64,000 bases of DNA. Source: REEP01 sp964517265 (GTDB taxonomy: Bacteria > Pseudomonadota > Alphaproteobacteria > Rhodospirillales > Defluviicoccaceae). Positions 33,620-42,233 of the stretch are shown here, one piece after another. Position numbers and translations under genes: made by a program. Numbering within the stretch: the stretch's first letter is position 1; each line of letters opens with the position of its first letter. The notes beneath the pieces are model-generated. The model worked only from the letters and a program-made list of their open reading frames with translations. It was not told where the DNA came from and did no database searches. The stretch spans positions 1-64,000 of the forward strand of contig CAZFBS010000012.1 in assembly GCA_964517265.1 (NCBI GenBank), read 5' to 3'.

Positions 33620-35469
33620 GTCTGATCCGGCGTCTGCCGGAGACCGTCGTCAACCGCATTGCTGCCGGGGAAGTGGTCGAACGACCGGCAGCGGCGGTCA
33701 AGGAACTGGTCGAAAACAGCCTCGATGCGGGAGCCACCCGCATCGAGGTGATCATGCGCGATGGCGGCAGGACCCTGATTTCGGTCAGCGACGACGGGCG
33801 CGGAATGACGCCGGATGAACTCGATCTCGCCGTCGAGCGCCATGCCACCTCGAAACTGCCGGACGACTCCTTGAGCCGGATTGCCTTTCTTGGCTTTCGT
33901 GGCGAGGCGCTCGCCGCCGTCGGCGCCGTGGCGCGGTTACGCATCGTCAGCCGGACGGCCGACGGTGATAGCGCCTGGGCGATCCGGGTCGAGGGCGGCC
34001 GCAAGTCGGCGCCCGAACCGGCCGCGCATCCACCCGGCACCCGGGTAGAGGTCTGCGATCTTTTTTTCGCAACGCCGGCCCGGCTGAAGTTTCTCAAGAC
34101 CGCCGCCAGCGAGTTCGGTATGGCCCTGGAGGCGCTGCGTCGGCTGGCAATGGCCCATCCCGATGTCGCTTTCAGCCTCAGCGACGGCGCGCGGACGGCT
34201 CTCAAGCTGGCGGCTCTCGATCCGCCGCTGCTTGCTCCCTCCACGCTTGCCGACACCTCGGACGCCGCGCGGACTGCGCGTCTGGAAGCAATCATGGGCC
34301 GCGAGTTCGCGGCAAACGCTCTTGCGGTCAATGCGGAACGCGATGGCGTACAGTTGTCCGGCCTGATCGGACTGCCGACCTTGAACCGCAGCACCGCCAG
34401 CGCACAGTTCCTTTTTGTCAACGGCCGGCCGGTGCGGGACAAGCTGCTCTTTGGCGCCGTCCGCGGTGCCTACCACGATGTCCTTGCTGGAAACCGCCAT
34501 TCGATGGTGGTGTTGTTCGTGAAAGCCCCGCCGGAGACCATCGACGTCAACGTGCATCCAACCAAGGCCGAAGTCCGGTTCCGGGATCCCGGACTGGTCC
34601 GCGGCCTGATCGTCGGCGCGCTGCGCCATGCGCTGGCAGGAGCCGGCCACCACGCGGCGACATCGGTGGCGGACAGGGCTCTTCGTGCGATGCGCTCGCC
34701 AGCCGGCTCCGCCGGCAGTAGTGGCGGGAACAGCACAGCTTTTGCGTCGCTCCCGCGGCTATCGCTCCAGCCTCCCGGGCTTGCCGAAGCGGCAACGGCG
34801 TTCTTTGCGCCATTGGATTCTGTCGGCCCCCTGCCTGCGGCCGCATCGGAGAAAGCAAATGCGGAAAACCACCCGCCCGCGGATCAGCATCATCCACTCG
34901 GGGCAGCGCGGGCTCAGTTCCACGAAACCTACATTGTGGCGCAAACGGCCGACGGCATCGTCATTGTCGATCAGCACGCGGCACATGAGCGCCTGACCCA
35001 GGAACGTCTGAAGGCCGCAGCGGCGGGAGCGCATGTCCCTCGCCAGGGACTGTTGATTCCGGAGGTGGTGGAGCTGGATGAGAGGCGCGCGCATGTCCTT
35101 GCCCAGCAGGCGGGCGAGCTTGCCGCGCTGGGATTACTGATCGAGCGGTTCGGCGCCGAAGCCGTCGTCGTGCGGGAGGTGCCGGCAATGCTCGGCGCGG
35201 TGGAGGTTCGTGGGCTGGTGAGAGATCTCGCCGATGAACTGGCGGAGCACGGGGAGACCCTGTCGTTGAAGGAGCGGCTGGATAAGATCTGCGCGACTAT
35301 CGCCTGCCACTCCAGCGTGCGCGCCGGCCGCCGGCTGAGCCTTGAGGAGATGAACGCGTTGCTGCGCCAGATGGAGGTGACGCCGCTGTCCGGGCAGTGT
35401 AGCCATGGTCGCCCGACCTATGTGGAACTCAAGCTTGCCGATATCGAGCGCCTGTTCGGCCGGCGCTGA
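33616..35469 (+). CDS. mutL: DNA mismatch repair protein MutL
   Basis: This 617-residue protein has the GHKL ATPase start RIAAGEVVERPAAAVKELVE with catalytic Glu, DDGRGM, GFRGEAL, and the QFLFVNGRPV and NVHPTKAEVRF segments. The C-terminal domain carries DQHAAHERLTQE, matching the DQHA-x2-E-x4-E endonuclease motif, and a GQCSHGRPT segment. It is therefore the nicking type of MutL found in bacteria without MutH. The middle is a variable Ser/Ala/Pro linker. It is coupled to pgi. Confidence 0.97.
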   Translation: MSLIRRLPETVVNRIAAGEVVERPAAAVKELVENSLDAGATRIEVIMRDGGRTLISVSDDGRGMTPDELDLAVERHATSKLPDDSLSRIAFLGFRGEALAAVGAVARLRIVSRTADGDSAWAIRVEGGRKSAPEPAAHPPGTRVEVCDLFFATPARLKFLKTAASEFGMALEALRRLAMAHPDVAFSLSDGARTALKLAALDPPLLAPSTLADTSDAARTARLEAIMGREFAANALAVNAERDGVQLSGLIGLPTLNRSTASAQFLFVNGRPVRDKLLFGAVRGAYHDVLAGNRHSMVVLFVKAPPETIDVNVHPTKAEVRFRDPGLVRGLIVGALRHALAGAGHHAATSVADRALRAMRSPAGSAGSSGGNSTAFASLPRLSLQPPGLAEAATAFFAPLDSVGPLPAAASEKANAENHPPADQHHPLGAARAQFHETYIVAQTADGIVIVDQHAAHERLTQERLKAAAAGAHVPRQGLLIPEVVELDERRAHVLAQQAGELAALGLLIERFGAEAVVVREVPAMLGAVEVRGLVRDLADELAEHGETLSLKERLDKICATIACHSSVRAGRRLSLEEMNALLRQMEVTPLSGQCSHGRPTYVELKLADIERLFGRR

Positions 35470-35535
35470 CAGAGGAGGCCTTTCTCGCCGTTTGCCGTCC
35501 CTGTGGTTATGAATGGAGGCAGAGCCCAACAAACT

Positions 35536-35562
35536 CGGCACCGCAATTGACATGCGGTGCCG
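35536..35562 (+). terminator. Stem-loop after mutL
   Basis: Perfect ten-base stem CGGCACCGCA / TGCGGTGCCG with a seven-base loop, about 70 bp after the stop, followed by an A/T-rich stretch. Confidence 0.65.
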
Positions 35563-35630
35563 TGCCGTTTGAAAAAATAAATTCTCCCCGTTTCGCCTGC
35601 TGAAATTCAGGCTACGAGGCCCTAAAAACC

Positions 35631-35861
35631 TTACTTGCGCAGCCCCCGCTGGTACATGCGATCCTGGCGCTCGGCCTCGGCGGCTGCCGCCCGATCCACG
35701 GAGTCCCGGATGCCTTGCATCTGAGCCTGAAGCGCGTTGACGTCGCTGCGCAAGCCCGCCACTTCGCTTCTCAGCTGGTCAACTTCGCCTTGTGTCGCGC
35801 AGCCAGCCACACCGGCCACAGCGCCCAGCATCATCAATGCTACAATTTTACTACGAACCAT
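35631..35861 (-). CDS. Small coiled-coil lipoprotein (Lpp-like)
   Basis: The 76-residue precursor has a lipoprotein signal (KIVALMMLGAVAGVAGC, lipobox VAGC) followed by heptad-like helix QGEVDQLRSEVAGLRSDVNA and a charged tail ending RMYQRGLRK. It resembles the alanine-zipper Lpp/OprI outer-membrane lipoproteins. The ATG at 35861 follows AGGAGAAGC. The C-terminal Lys could in principle link to peptidoglycan, and the next gene on the same strand is an L,D-transpeptidase-like protein, a suggestive pairing. Confidence 0.8.
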   Translation of the reverse strand: MVRSKIVALMMLGAVAGVAGCATQGEVDQLRSEVAGLRSDVNALQAQMQGIRDSVDRAAAAEAERQDRMYQRGLRK

Positions 35862-36016
35862 TTTGCTTCTCCTCGGCTGTCTATTGAAGATAAACGCCAT
35901 TCGTGGTCGTGGCTAACAAATGAGGACGCCCGAACTTCCGGCATCCGAACAACCCCAAGCGGGGACATAGAGCCTATCCTTGGTGCAAGCGAGAAGCAAG
36001 CGACTTAACGCCCGTT

Positions 36017-36550
36017 TTACGGGTTAATCAGGATCGGGGTCCCATCTTCGACAAGTGCCCAGATCTCGTCCATTGCGCCATTGCTGACCGCAATACATCC
36101 TTCCGTCCAATCTCCCAGAGAGCCGCCCCTGAAACTCAGGTAGTCGGCTTCGCCATGGATCATGATCATGCCACCGGGAGAAACACCCAGCTTGCTGGCA
36201 AGCTGGCGGTCTTCGGGGTCGGGGTAGGACACATGGATCGAGCGGTAGAACCGGCTGTTGGGGTTACGCCAGTCGAGCACGTAGGCCCCCTCGGGCGTCC
36301 GCCCGTCACCCTCCATGATCTTGTGCCCGACCGGATTGGGGCCGAGCGCAACCGGGTAGGTGCGAATCACCTGCCCGCCGCGAATCAAATTGAGTTCGCG
36401 CGCGCCCTTGTTGACAACGACACGGTCGGCCCTGCCCTTCAAGAACGATGCCGTCGGGGCGGATTTTGGCGCCAGCGGGTAAGTAATCGGCGGCTGGGTG
36501 CAGCCGCAAAGCACGATCAACGTCACGATCAGCAGATTGCGCTTGAGCAC
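36017..36550 (-). CDS. L,D-transpeptidase family (YkuD domain) lipoprotein
   Basis: The protein starts at a GTG (36550) with GAGG upstream and reads LLIVTLIVLCGC, a lipoprotein signal. The YkuD domain follows: VVVNKGARELNLIRGG, TPEGAYVLDW, MIMIHGEAD, and the catalytic LGDWTEGCIAVSN with His and Cys. Enzymes of this YafK-like group form or cut 3-3 or protein-peptidoglycan links in the periplasm. A longer frame to 36670 has no ribosome site and would bury the signal. The ACP gene lies upstream on the same strand. Confidence 0.86.
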   Translation of the reverse strand: MLKRNLLIVTLIVLCGCTQPPITYPLAPKSAPTASFLKGRADRVVVNKGARELNLIRGGQVIRTYPVALGPNPVGHKIMEGDGRTPEGAYVLDWRNPNSRFYRSIHVSYPDPEDRQLASKLGVSPGGMIMIHGEADYLSFRGGSLGDWTEGCIAVSNGAMDEIWALVEDGTPILINP

Positions 36551-36703
36551 GGGGAAAACCTCGACGAAGTTGCAGCGCGCAAGGGGACCACAAGGGGCCG
36601 CCCGGTGCAAGCTTTTCGGGAACCTGGCCGCAACCAACGTTATTTCCGGGCGCGCCGCCCTTGCCTTCAACCGAAAGATGCGCTGACGATTCGCCCGTGT
36701 CGA

Positions 36704-36982
36704 TCAGAGCGACCCGGCTCCGGCTTGCGGCTCGCGGCCGTCGAGCTTCGGAGCAAGATACCGGACACAACCTTCGAGGGAAGATAGCTTCGGGTAGTCG
36801 GCTTCTGGGATCGTGACGCCGAGCCTCGCCTCCAGGGTCATCATGATATTGAGGTAATCGACCGAATCGATCTCGAACTGATCGTGGAAACTGCGGTCGG
36901 GATTGATGCTTTCGAGATCGGCGTCGGGTGCCACCTCGCCAATCACGGTAAGGATCAGCGTGCGCAACGGCTCAGGGCTCAT
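36704..36982 (-). CDS. Acyl carrier protein
   Basis: A 92-residue acidic protein with the carrier-protein core: DQFEIDSVDYLNIMMTLE, where Ser40 after Asp39 is the phosphopantetheine site. The ATG at 36982 has AGGAG upstream. It overlaps the end of the acyl-CoA synthetase-like gene by 11 bases, so the two are translated together. This is not the housekeeping AcpP locus (no fabF or fabG nearby). A dedicated partner for the adjacent adenylating enzyme is likely but not shown. Confidence 0.87.
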   Translation of the reverse strand: MSPEPLRTLILTVIGEVAPDADLESINPDRSFHDQFEIDSVDYLNIMMTLEARLGVTIPEADYPKLSSLEGCVRYLAPKLDGREPQAGAGSL

Positions 36983-38681
36983 TATCGTCTCCTGCTCTTG
37001 AGGGCGGACGGGGGGCGAAATCCGGCTCAAGGGTGGAAAGGTCGCCTTCCGGCAGACCCAGCTCGCGCGCCTTGAGCAGGCGCCGCATGATTTTGCCGCT
37101 CCGGGTTTTCGGCAGCGCATCGCGGAACAGGATGTCGCGAGGCGCGACCGCCGGGCCGAGTTGCCTGCGCGCCTGTGCAAGGAGATCCCGGCGGAGTCTC
37201 TCGTCTGCCGACACGCCCTCCTTCGCCACGACAAACGCCTTGACCACCTCGCCGACGACAGGGTCCGGCGTGCCGATGACCCCCGCGTCGGCCACCGACG
37301 GATGGGCCAGCATCACGCGCTCCACCTCGAAGGGGCCGATCAAGTGCCCGGCCGATTTGATGACGTCATCGGCGCGCCCGACGAACCAGAACCAGCCGTC
37401 GGCATCACAGCGGACCAAATCACCCGTGAGATACCACTCGCCGGCGAAACACGCGCGATAGCGTGTCTCCTCGCCGAGGTAGCCGCGGAACATGGAAGGC
37501 CAGCCTGCCTTCAGGGCAAGTTCACCTTCGACGTTCGGGGCGGCGAGCGGCGCAATCTCCTGCTCGCCGGTACGCTGCACCACCCTCGCCTCAACCCCAG
37601 GCAGCGGCCTTCCCATCGCACCGGGATTGACGGCGTGATCGGGCGCGTTCGCGATCATAATGGCGCCCGTCTCGGTTTGCCACCACGTGTCGCGGAACGG
37701 CTTGCCCAAAACATCGCGTCCCCACAGCACCGCCTCGGCGTTGAGCGGCTCGCCGACACTGGCAAGCACCCGCAAGGCGGAAAGATCATGGCGCCTCGCC
37801 AGTTGCTCGCCGGCCCGGATCAGCATGCGGATGGCGGTGGGCGCGGTATACCAGATCGCGATCTGCTGATCTTGAAGCGTGTGGTACCACCGCTGCGGAT
37901 CGAACTCCGCCTCATCGACGATGATGGTGGCGCCACGCACCAAAGGCGCGATGATGCCATAGGAAATGCCGGTGACCCATCCGGGATCCGCCGTACACCA
38001 GAACCGGTCGCCAGGGCGGAGATCGAGAGCGGTTCGTGCCGTGAACTCGTGGCCGACGACCGCCTCGTGAACATGAATGGCGCCCTTGGGCGTGCCGGTG
38101 GTTCCGCTGGTGAAGTGGAGCAGCGCCGGGGACTCCGGGCCGGTGGCCGGAATCCGAAAGGTATCGGCAGCGGCGGCCATCGCGCGTGAATAGCTTGTCG
38201 TCCCGCTTGGCGCGGCGTCTCCGACAATCACCGTTGTCAAATGGGGAAAATCGGCCTGCAGGGCAGCCACCTTGCGCAGGAACAGCGCTTCGGTCGTCAC
38301 CAGAACGCGCGCGTTGCCCTTAGCGAAGCGAACCCGGATAGGCTCCGGTCCGAACGCGGAGAACAGCGGCGAGAACACCGCCCCACACTTCCAGGTACCG
38401 AGAGCGGCGATGTAAAGCGCGGGGATCCGACCGAGCAAGGTGAACACGGTATCGCCGGCGGCAATGCCAAGATGGCGCAAAATGTTGGCGAACCGGTTGC
38501 TCTCGCGCGCGAGGTCCTGGTAACGCATCTCGCTGACGGTGCCGCTCGAGGATAGGAAGCGGACCGCCACGCGCCCGCCAGCGCCGTGCGCCACGTGCCG
38601 ATCCACGGCCTCGTGAGCAATGTTGAGTCCGCCGTCGGCAAGCCCATCGAGCGCCTGCCGCGCCTGCTGCCAAGCGTGCAT
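36972..38681 (-). CDS. AMP-dependent acyl-CoA (acetyl-CoA-like) synthetase
   Basis: A 569-residue adenylate-forming enzyme. Motifs include HFTSGTTGTPKGAIHVH (A3), TADPGWVTGISYG, RDTWWQTETGAIM (A5), YLTGDLVRCDADGWFWFVGRADD (A7-A8), and PKTRSGKIMRRLL (A10) with Lys530. The sequence is nearest to short-chain enzymes of the AcsA type. Lys530 is the residue acetylated in acetyl-CoA synthetases, and a Pat-like acetyltransferase is encoded divergently 78 bp away, so regulation by acetylation is plausible. The overlapping ACP gene raises the alternative that it loads a carrier protein. Confidence 0.88.
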   Translation of the reverse strand: MHAWQQARQALDGLADGGLNIAHEAVDRHVAHGAGGRVAVRFLSSSGTVSEMRYQDLARESNRFANILRHLGIAAGDTVFTLLGRIPALYIAALGTWKCGAVFSPLFSAFGPEPIRVRFAKGNARVLVTTEALFLRKVAALQADFPHLTTVIVGDAAPSGTTSYSRAMAAAADTFRIPATGPESPALLHFTSGTTGTPKGAIHVHEAVVGHEFTARTALDLRPGDRFWCTADPGWVTGISYGIIAPLVRGATIIVDEAEFDPQRWYHTLQDQQIAIWYTAPTAIRMLIRAGEQLARRHDLSALRVLASVGEPLNAEAVLWGRDVLGKPFRDTWWQTETGAIMIANAPDHAVNPGAMGRPLPGVEARVVQRTGEQEIAPLAAPNVEGELALKAGWPSMFRGYLGEETRYRACFAGEWYLTGDLVRCDADGWFWFVGRADDVIKSAGHLIGPFEVERVMLAHPSVADAGVIGTPDPVVGEVVKAFVVAKEGVSADERLRRDLLAQARRQLGPAVAPRDILFRDALPKTRSGKIMRRLLKARELGLPEGDLSTLEPDFAPRPPSRAGDDNEP

Positions 38682-38759
38682 CAGCGTCTCCCCCCGCAGG
38701 GTAAAATCGGGTATCTACCTTAGACGATTTTTGCGCGCGCGAAAAAGGGAGCCCATCTG

Positions 38760-41438
38760 TTGAGCATCCGCAATCTCGAGTTTCTGTTCGAGCCGCGCTC
38801 CGTCGCCTTGATCGGAGCAAGCAAAGAGGACCGCTCGATCGGTGCCGTCGTCGCCCACAATCTGTTCAATTCCGGGTTTGACGGGCCGATCATGCCGGTC
38901 AACCCGAAGCACCGGGCGATCGAGGGGGTGTTGACCTATCCCGATGCCTCGGCGTTGCCGGAAGTGCCCGATCTTGCCGTCATCGCGACACCGGCGGCGA
39001 GCGTTCCCGCGCTGGTTGCGGAGCTTGGCGCGCGTGGCACCCGGGGCGTGGTGGTGATCACCGCCGGCTTTGGCGAAGGCGGCGAAGAGAACGGCAAGGC
39101 TTTGCGGCAACAATTGCTGGATGCCGCGCGGCCACACATGCTTCGCGTCGTCGGCCCCAACTGCCTTGGCATCATGGTGCCAAAGGTTGGCCTGAACGGG
39201 AGTTTCGCCCATGCCTCCCCGCTCATCGGCCATCTTGCCTTCGTTGCCCAATCCGGCGCCATCGTCACATCGGTGCTGGACTGGGCCAACGCTCGGGGCA
39301 TCGGCTTTTCCCATTTCGTCTCTCTCGGCGACATGAGCGACGTCGACTTCGGCGACATGCTCGACTACCTCGCCGCCGAGCCCGAGGTCCGCGGAATCCT
39401 GCTCTATATCGAAGCCGTCTCCCACGCGCGAAAGTTCATGTCCGCCGCGCGCGCCGCCGCCCGCGTCAAGCCGGTGATCGTGGTCAAGGCGGGCCGGACA
39501 GCAGCAGGTGCGCGGGCCGCCTCATCGCATACGGGCGCTCTCGCCGGAACCGATGCGATCTACGATGCGGCCTTCCGGCGCGCCGGCATGCTGCGGGTTC
39601 ACGACCTCGGCGGGCTGTTCGGCGCAGTCGAGACCCTCGGCATGGGGCGCATTCCCACCGGCGACCGGTTGACCATCCTCAGCAACGGCGGCGGCCTTGG
39701 CGTCATCGCGACCGACTCGCTGATGGACTATGGGGGAACGCTGGCGGAGTTGTCGGAGGAGACCGTTGCCGCGCTCGATGCCTTTCTGCCGCCGATGTGG
39801 TCGCGCGCCAATCCGGTCGATATCATCGGCGATGCACCAGGCACGCGCTATGCACGAGCGCTGGAAATTCTGCTCAAGGACAAGAACAGCGACGCCGTCC
39901 TGGTGATGAATTGCCCGCTGGCGGTTGCCTCCAGCACCGAGGCCGCCAAGGCTGTTGTCGGTGCGGTCGGTAACAGTCGCGCCTGCGTGCTGACCAGCTG
40001 GCTCGGCGAGGACGCGCCGCGCGAGGCGCGGCAGCTTTTCGCGGAACATCGGATCCCGACCTATTTCACTCCGGAGCGCGCGGTACGGGCGTTTATGGAC
40101 ATGGTCCATTATCGTCGCAATCAGGAGGCGTTGATGCAAACGCCGCCCTCCATTTCCGAAGATTTCGAGCCCGACGCCGCCGCAGCGCGCGGGATCATCG
40201 ATCAAGCCCTGGACGAACAGCGCGCGTGGCTCACGGAGGCAGAGTCGAAGGCGGTGCTGGCCGCCTACGACATCCCGATCACACCGGTCCACACCGCCGA
40301 TGATCCCGAGAGCGCCGCCGCCGTCGCGGAGACTTTGCAAGGAGCGGTCGTTCTCAAGATCCTCTCGCCGGACATCACCCACAAGACCGACGTTGGCGGT
40401 GTCGCTCTCGATCTGCGTGGCGCGGAGGAGGTTCGCCAAGCCGCGGCACGGATGCTTGAGCGGGTGGCGGAGAAGCGGCCCGATGCGCGGCTGGACGGCT
40501 TTGTCGTGCAGCCGATGATCGACAAACCGGATGCCCACGAGTTGATCGTCGGGCTCAACGTCGATCGCCAGTTCGGCCCGTTTATTCTGTTCGGCCATGG
40601 CGGCGTGGCCGTCGAGATCCTCGAGGACACGGCTGTGGCGTTGCCGCCCCTCAACATCCGCCTCGCCAAGGAAATGATGGCGCGCACCCGTGTGTACGGG
40701 CTCCTGCAGGGGATTCGCGGGCAGCCACCGGCAGCGCTGGATGACATCGCGCTCACGCTGATCAAGGTCTCGCAACTGATCATCGATTTTGCGGAAGTAA
40801 TCGAACTCGACATCAATCCCCTGCTTGCCGACAGCGCCGGGGTGATCGCCCTCGACGCCCGCATCCGGGTTCAGCCGGCGACGGACTCCCCCGCCCATCG
40901 CTTGGCGATCCGCCCGTACCCGAAAGCGTTGGAGGAGATCATCGCGATGCCCGACGGGCGCAAGCTCATCCTCAGGCCGATCCGTCCCGAGGATGAACCC
41001 GCCTACCGGGAGATGTTCGAGCAGATGACGCCGGAGGACATGCGCATGCGCTTTTTTGGCGCCAAGCGGGAGTTGAGCCATCAGTTGGCGGCGCGCCTCA
41101 CCCAGATCGACTACGATCGTGAAATGGCCCTGGTTCTCGCCGAGCCGGGGCCCGCCGGCCCCAGTCAGATCTTTGGCGGGGTGCGGATCAGCGCCGATCC
41201 CGATGGCGAGAAGGCGGAATATTCCATCGCCTTACGCAGCGATATGGGCGGCCAGGGGCTGGGCCCGATGCTGATGCGAAGGATCATCGATTACAGCCGC
41301 CAGCGCGGCATCAAGCAGATCTTTGGCACCGTCCTGCGCGAGAACCGGCCGATGCTGAAGGTCTGCGAGTTGTTCAAGTTCTCCCAGCATATCAACTTCG
41401 ACGATCCGGGAGTGGTTGAGGTACGGCTGGACTTGTAG
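38760..41438 (+). CDS. NDP-forming acyl-CoA ligase / GNAT fusion (Pat-like protein acetyltransferase)
   Basis: An 892-residue fusion. Residues 1-460 form the CoA-binding and ligase domains (SVALIGASKEDRSIGAVVAHN, VVGPNCLGIM, FVAQSGAI), with SHTGALAG holding His257, the phosphohistidine of active ADP-forming acetyl-CoA synthetases. Residues 480-720 are an ATP-grasp domain (LKILSPDITHKTDVGGVALD). The last 150 residues are a GNAT domain (ISADPDGEKAEYSIALRSDM, GQGLGPMLMRRIIDYSR). Salmonella Pat has this layout and inactivates Acs by lysine acetylation. Start is TTG at 38760 with AAAGGGA upstream. It is divergent from an Acs-like gene. Confidence 0.92.
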   Translation: MSIRNLEFLFEPRSVALIGASKEDRSIGAVVAHNLFNSGFDGPIMPVNPKHRAIEGVLTYPDASALPEVPDLAVIATPAASVPALVAELGARGTRGVVVITAGFGEGGEENGKALRQQLLDAARPHMLRVVGPNCLGIMVPKVGLNGSFAHASPLIGHLAFVAQSGAIVTSVLDWANARGIGFSHFVSLGDMSDVDFGDMLDYLAAEPEVRGILLYIEAVSHARKFMSAARAAARVKPVIVVKAGRTAAGARAASSHTGALAGTDAIYDAAFRRAGMLRVHDLGGLFGAVETLGMGRIPTGDRLTILSNGGGLGVIATDSLMDYGGTLAELSEETVAALDAFLPPMWSRANPVDIIGDAPGTRYARALEILLKDKNSDAVLVMNCPLAVASSTEAAKAVVGAVGNSRACVLTSWLGEDAPREARQLFAEHRIPTYFTPERAVRAFMDMVHYRRNQEALMQTPPSISEDFEPDAAAARGIIDQALDEQRAWLTEAESKAVLAAYDIPITPVHTADDPESAAAVAETLQGAVVLKILSPDITHKTDVGGVALDLRGAEEVRQAAARMLERVAEKRPDARLDGFVVQPMIDKPDAHELIVGLNVDRQFGPFILFGHGGVAVEILEDTAVALPPLNIRLAKEMMARTRVYGLLQGIRGQPPAALDDIALTLIKVSQLIIDFAEVIELDINPLLADSAGVIALDARIRVQPATDSPAHRLAIRPYPKALEEIIAMPDGRKLILRPIRPEDEPAYREMFEQMTPEDMRMRFFGAKRELSHQLAARLTQIDYDREMALVLAEPGPAGPSQIFGGVRISADPDGEKAEYSIALRSDMGGQGLGPMLMRRIIDYSRQRGIKQIFGTVLRENRPMLKVCELFKFSQHINFDDPGVVEVRLDL

Positions 41439-41485
41439 GATCGTTCCGCTCGGCGCAATCGAAAAGAGGATCGCAGAGCCAATCC

Positions 41486-42115
41486 TCATTCCGCAGCGTC
41501 AGGGTGACTGTTGGAGCGCCAGCGGCGTTGCGGACCGGTGCCGGCGTCGAACAGATCGGTCTCGCTGCCCCAGACGTCCCAGCCGGGCCGCGATCCGCGA
41601 GCGAACATCTCCAGGTAGGGCCCTTCGCACAACGCAGTGATTCGGTCATAGACTTCGTCCGGCTTGCGGCTGTGCTCGCGGCGGGGCGAGATGACGAGCT
41701 TGCGCACATCGGCCGAGCGCCGTTTCGGGTGGCCGCGGGTCGCAAGCAGGCACGGCTCGGGATTGGCCCGGGTCCAGAAGCCGAGCCCGGTGAAGAAGCT
41801 TCGTTCGTCGGTCGGCACCCGGCCGCTGCTCTTGTTGAGCTTGGCCCAATAAAAGCCGACCGTCTTGTAGGTGAACCCCCAGGCGCGGATGACCTCGAAC
41901 GCCTTTTCCAGAAGCGGGTCCGTCGTCCACAGCAGCAGCACGCAGTCGTCTGCGGCCCAGTCGGCGACCGGCAACGCCTTGATGTCGGCGAGCGTCATGC
42001 AATCGTAGTGGGCCTCGGGGCTGCGGCCCTTGCCCTTGCGGGAGTACGTCGCGAACGTCCACGGCGGATCGGCGTAGATGACCCGGTAGTGCTTAAGTCG
42101 CGGCAAGGAGCTCAT
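41486..42115 (-). CDS. MT-A70 family N6-adenine methyltransferase
   Basis: A 209-residue protein with the catalytic DPPW motif (YADPPWTFATYS, Asp16) and the family segments ADDCVLLLWTTDPLLEKAF, FYWAKLNKSS, GLGFWTRANPEPCLLATRG and REHSRKPDEVYDRIT. MT-A70 bacterial members methylate adenine in DNA, and many come from phages. No restriction enzyme or phage gene is adjacent, so it is an orphan. It starts at an ATG (42115) and sits between the Pat-like gene and a CoA transferase gene. Its target sequence is unknown. Confidence 0.88.
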   Translation of the reverse strand: MSSLPRLKHYRVIYADPPWTFATYSRKGKGRSPEAHYDCMTLADIKALPVADWAADDCVLLLWTTDPLLEKAFEVIRAWGFTYKTVGFYWAKLNKSSGRVPTDERSFFTGLGFWTRANPEPCLLATRGHPKRRSADVRKLVISPRREHSRKPDEVYDRITALCEGPYLEMFARGSRPGWDVWGSETDLFDAGTGPQRRWRSNSHPDAAE

Positions 42116-42233
42116 TCAGCCGATCTCCCAAAGGTGGCGCTTGCCCGCTCCATCCTCACGATTCCTCGTCTGCGATTCAAGATCTCGTCCATCGCAGCGC
42201 TGAGTACCTTGGGGAACAACCAAGCCAAGGTAT

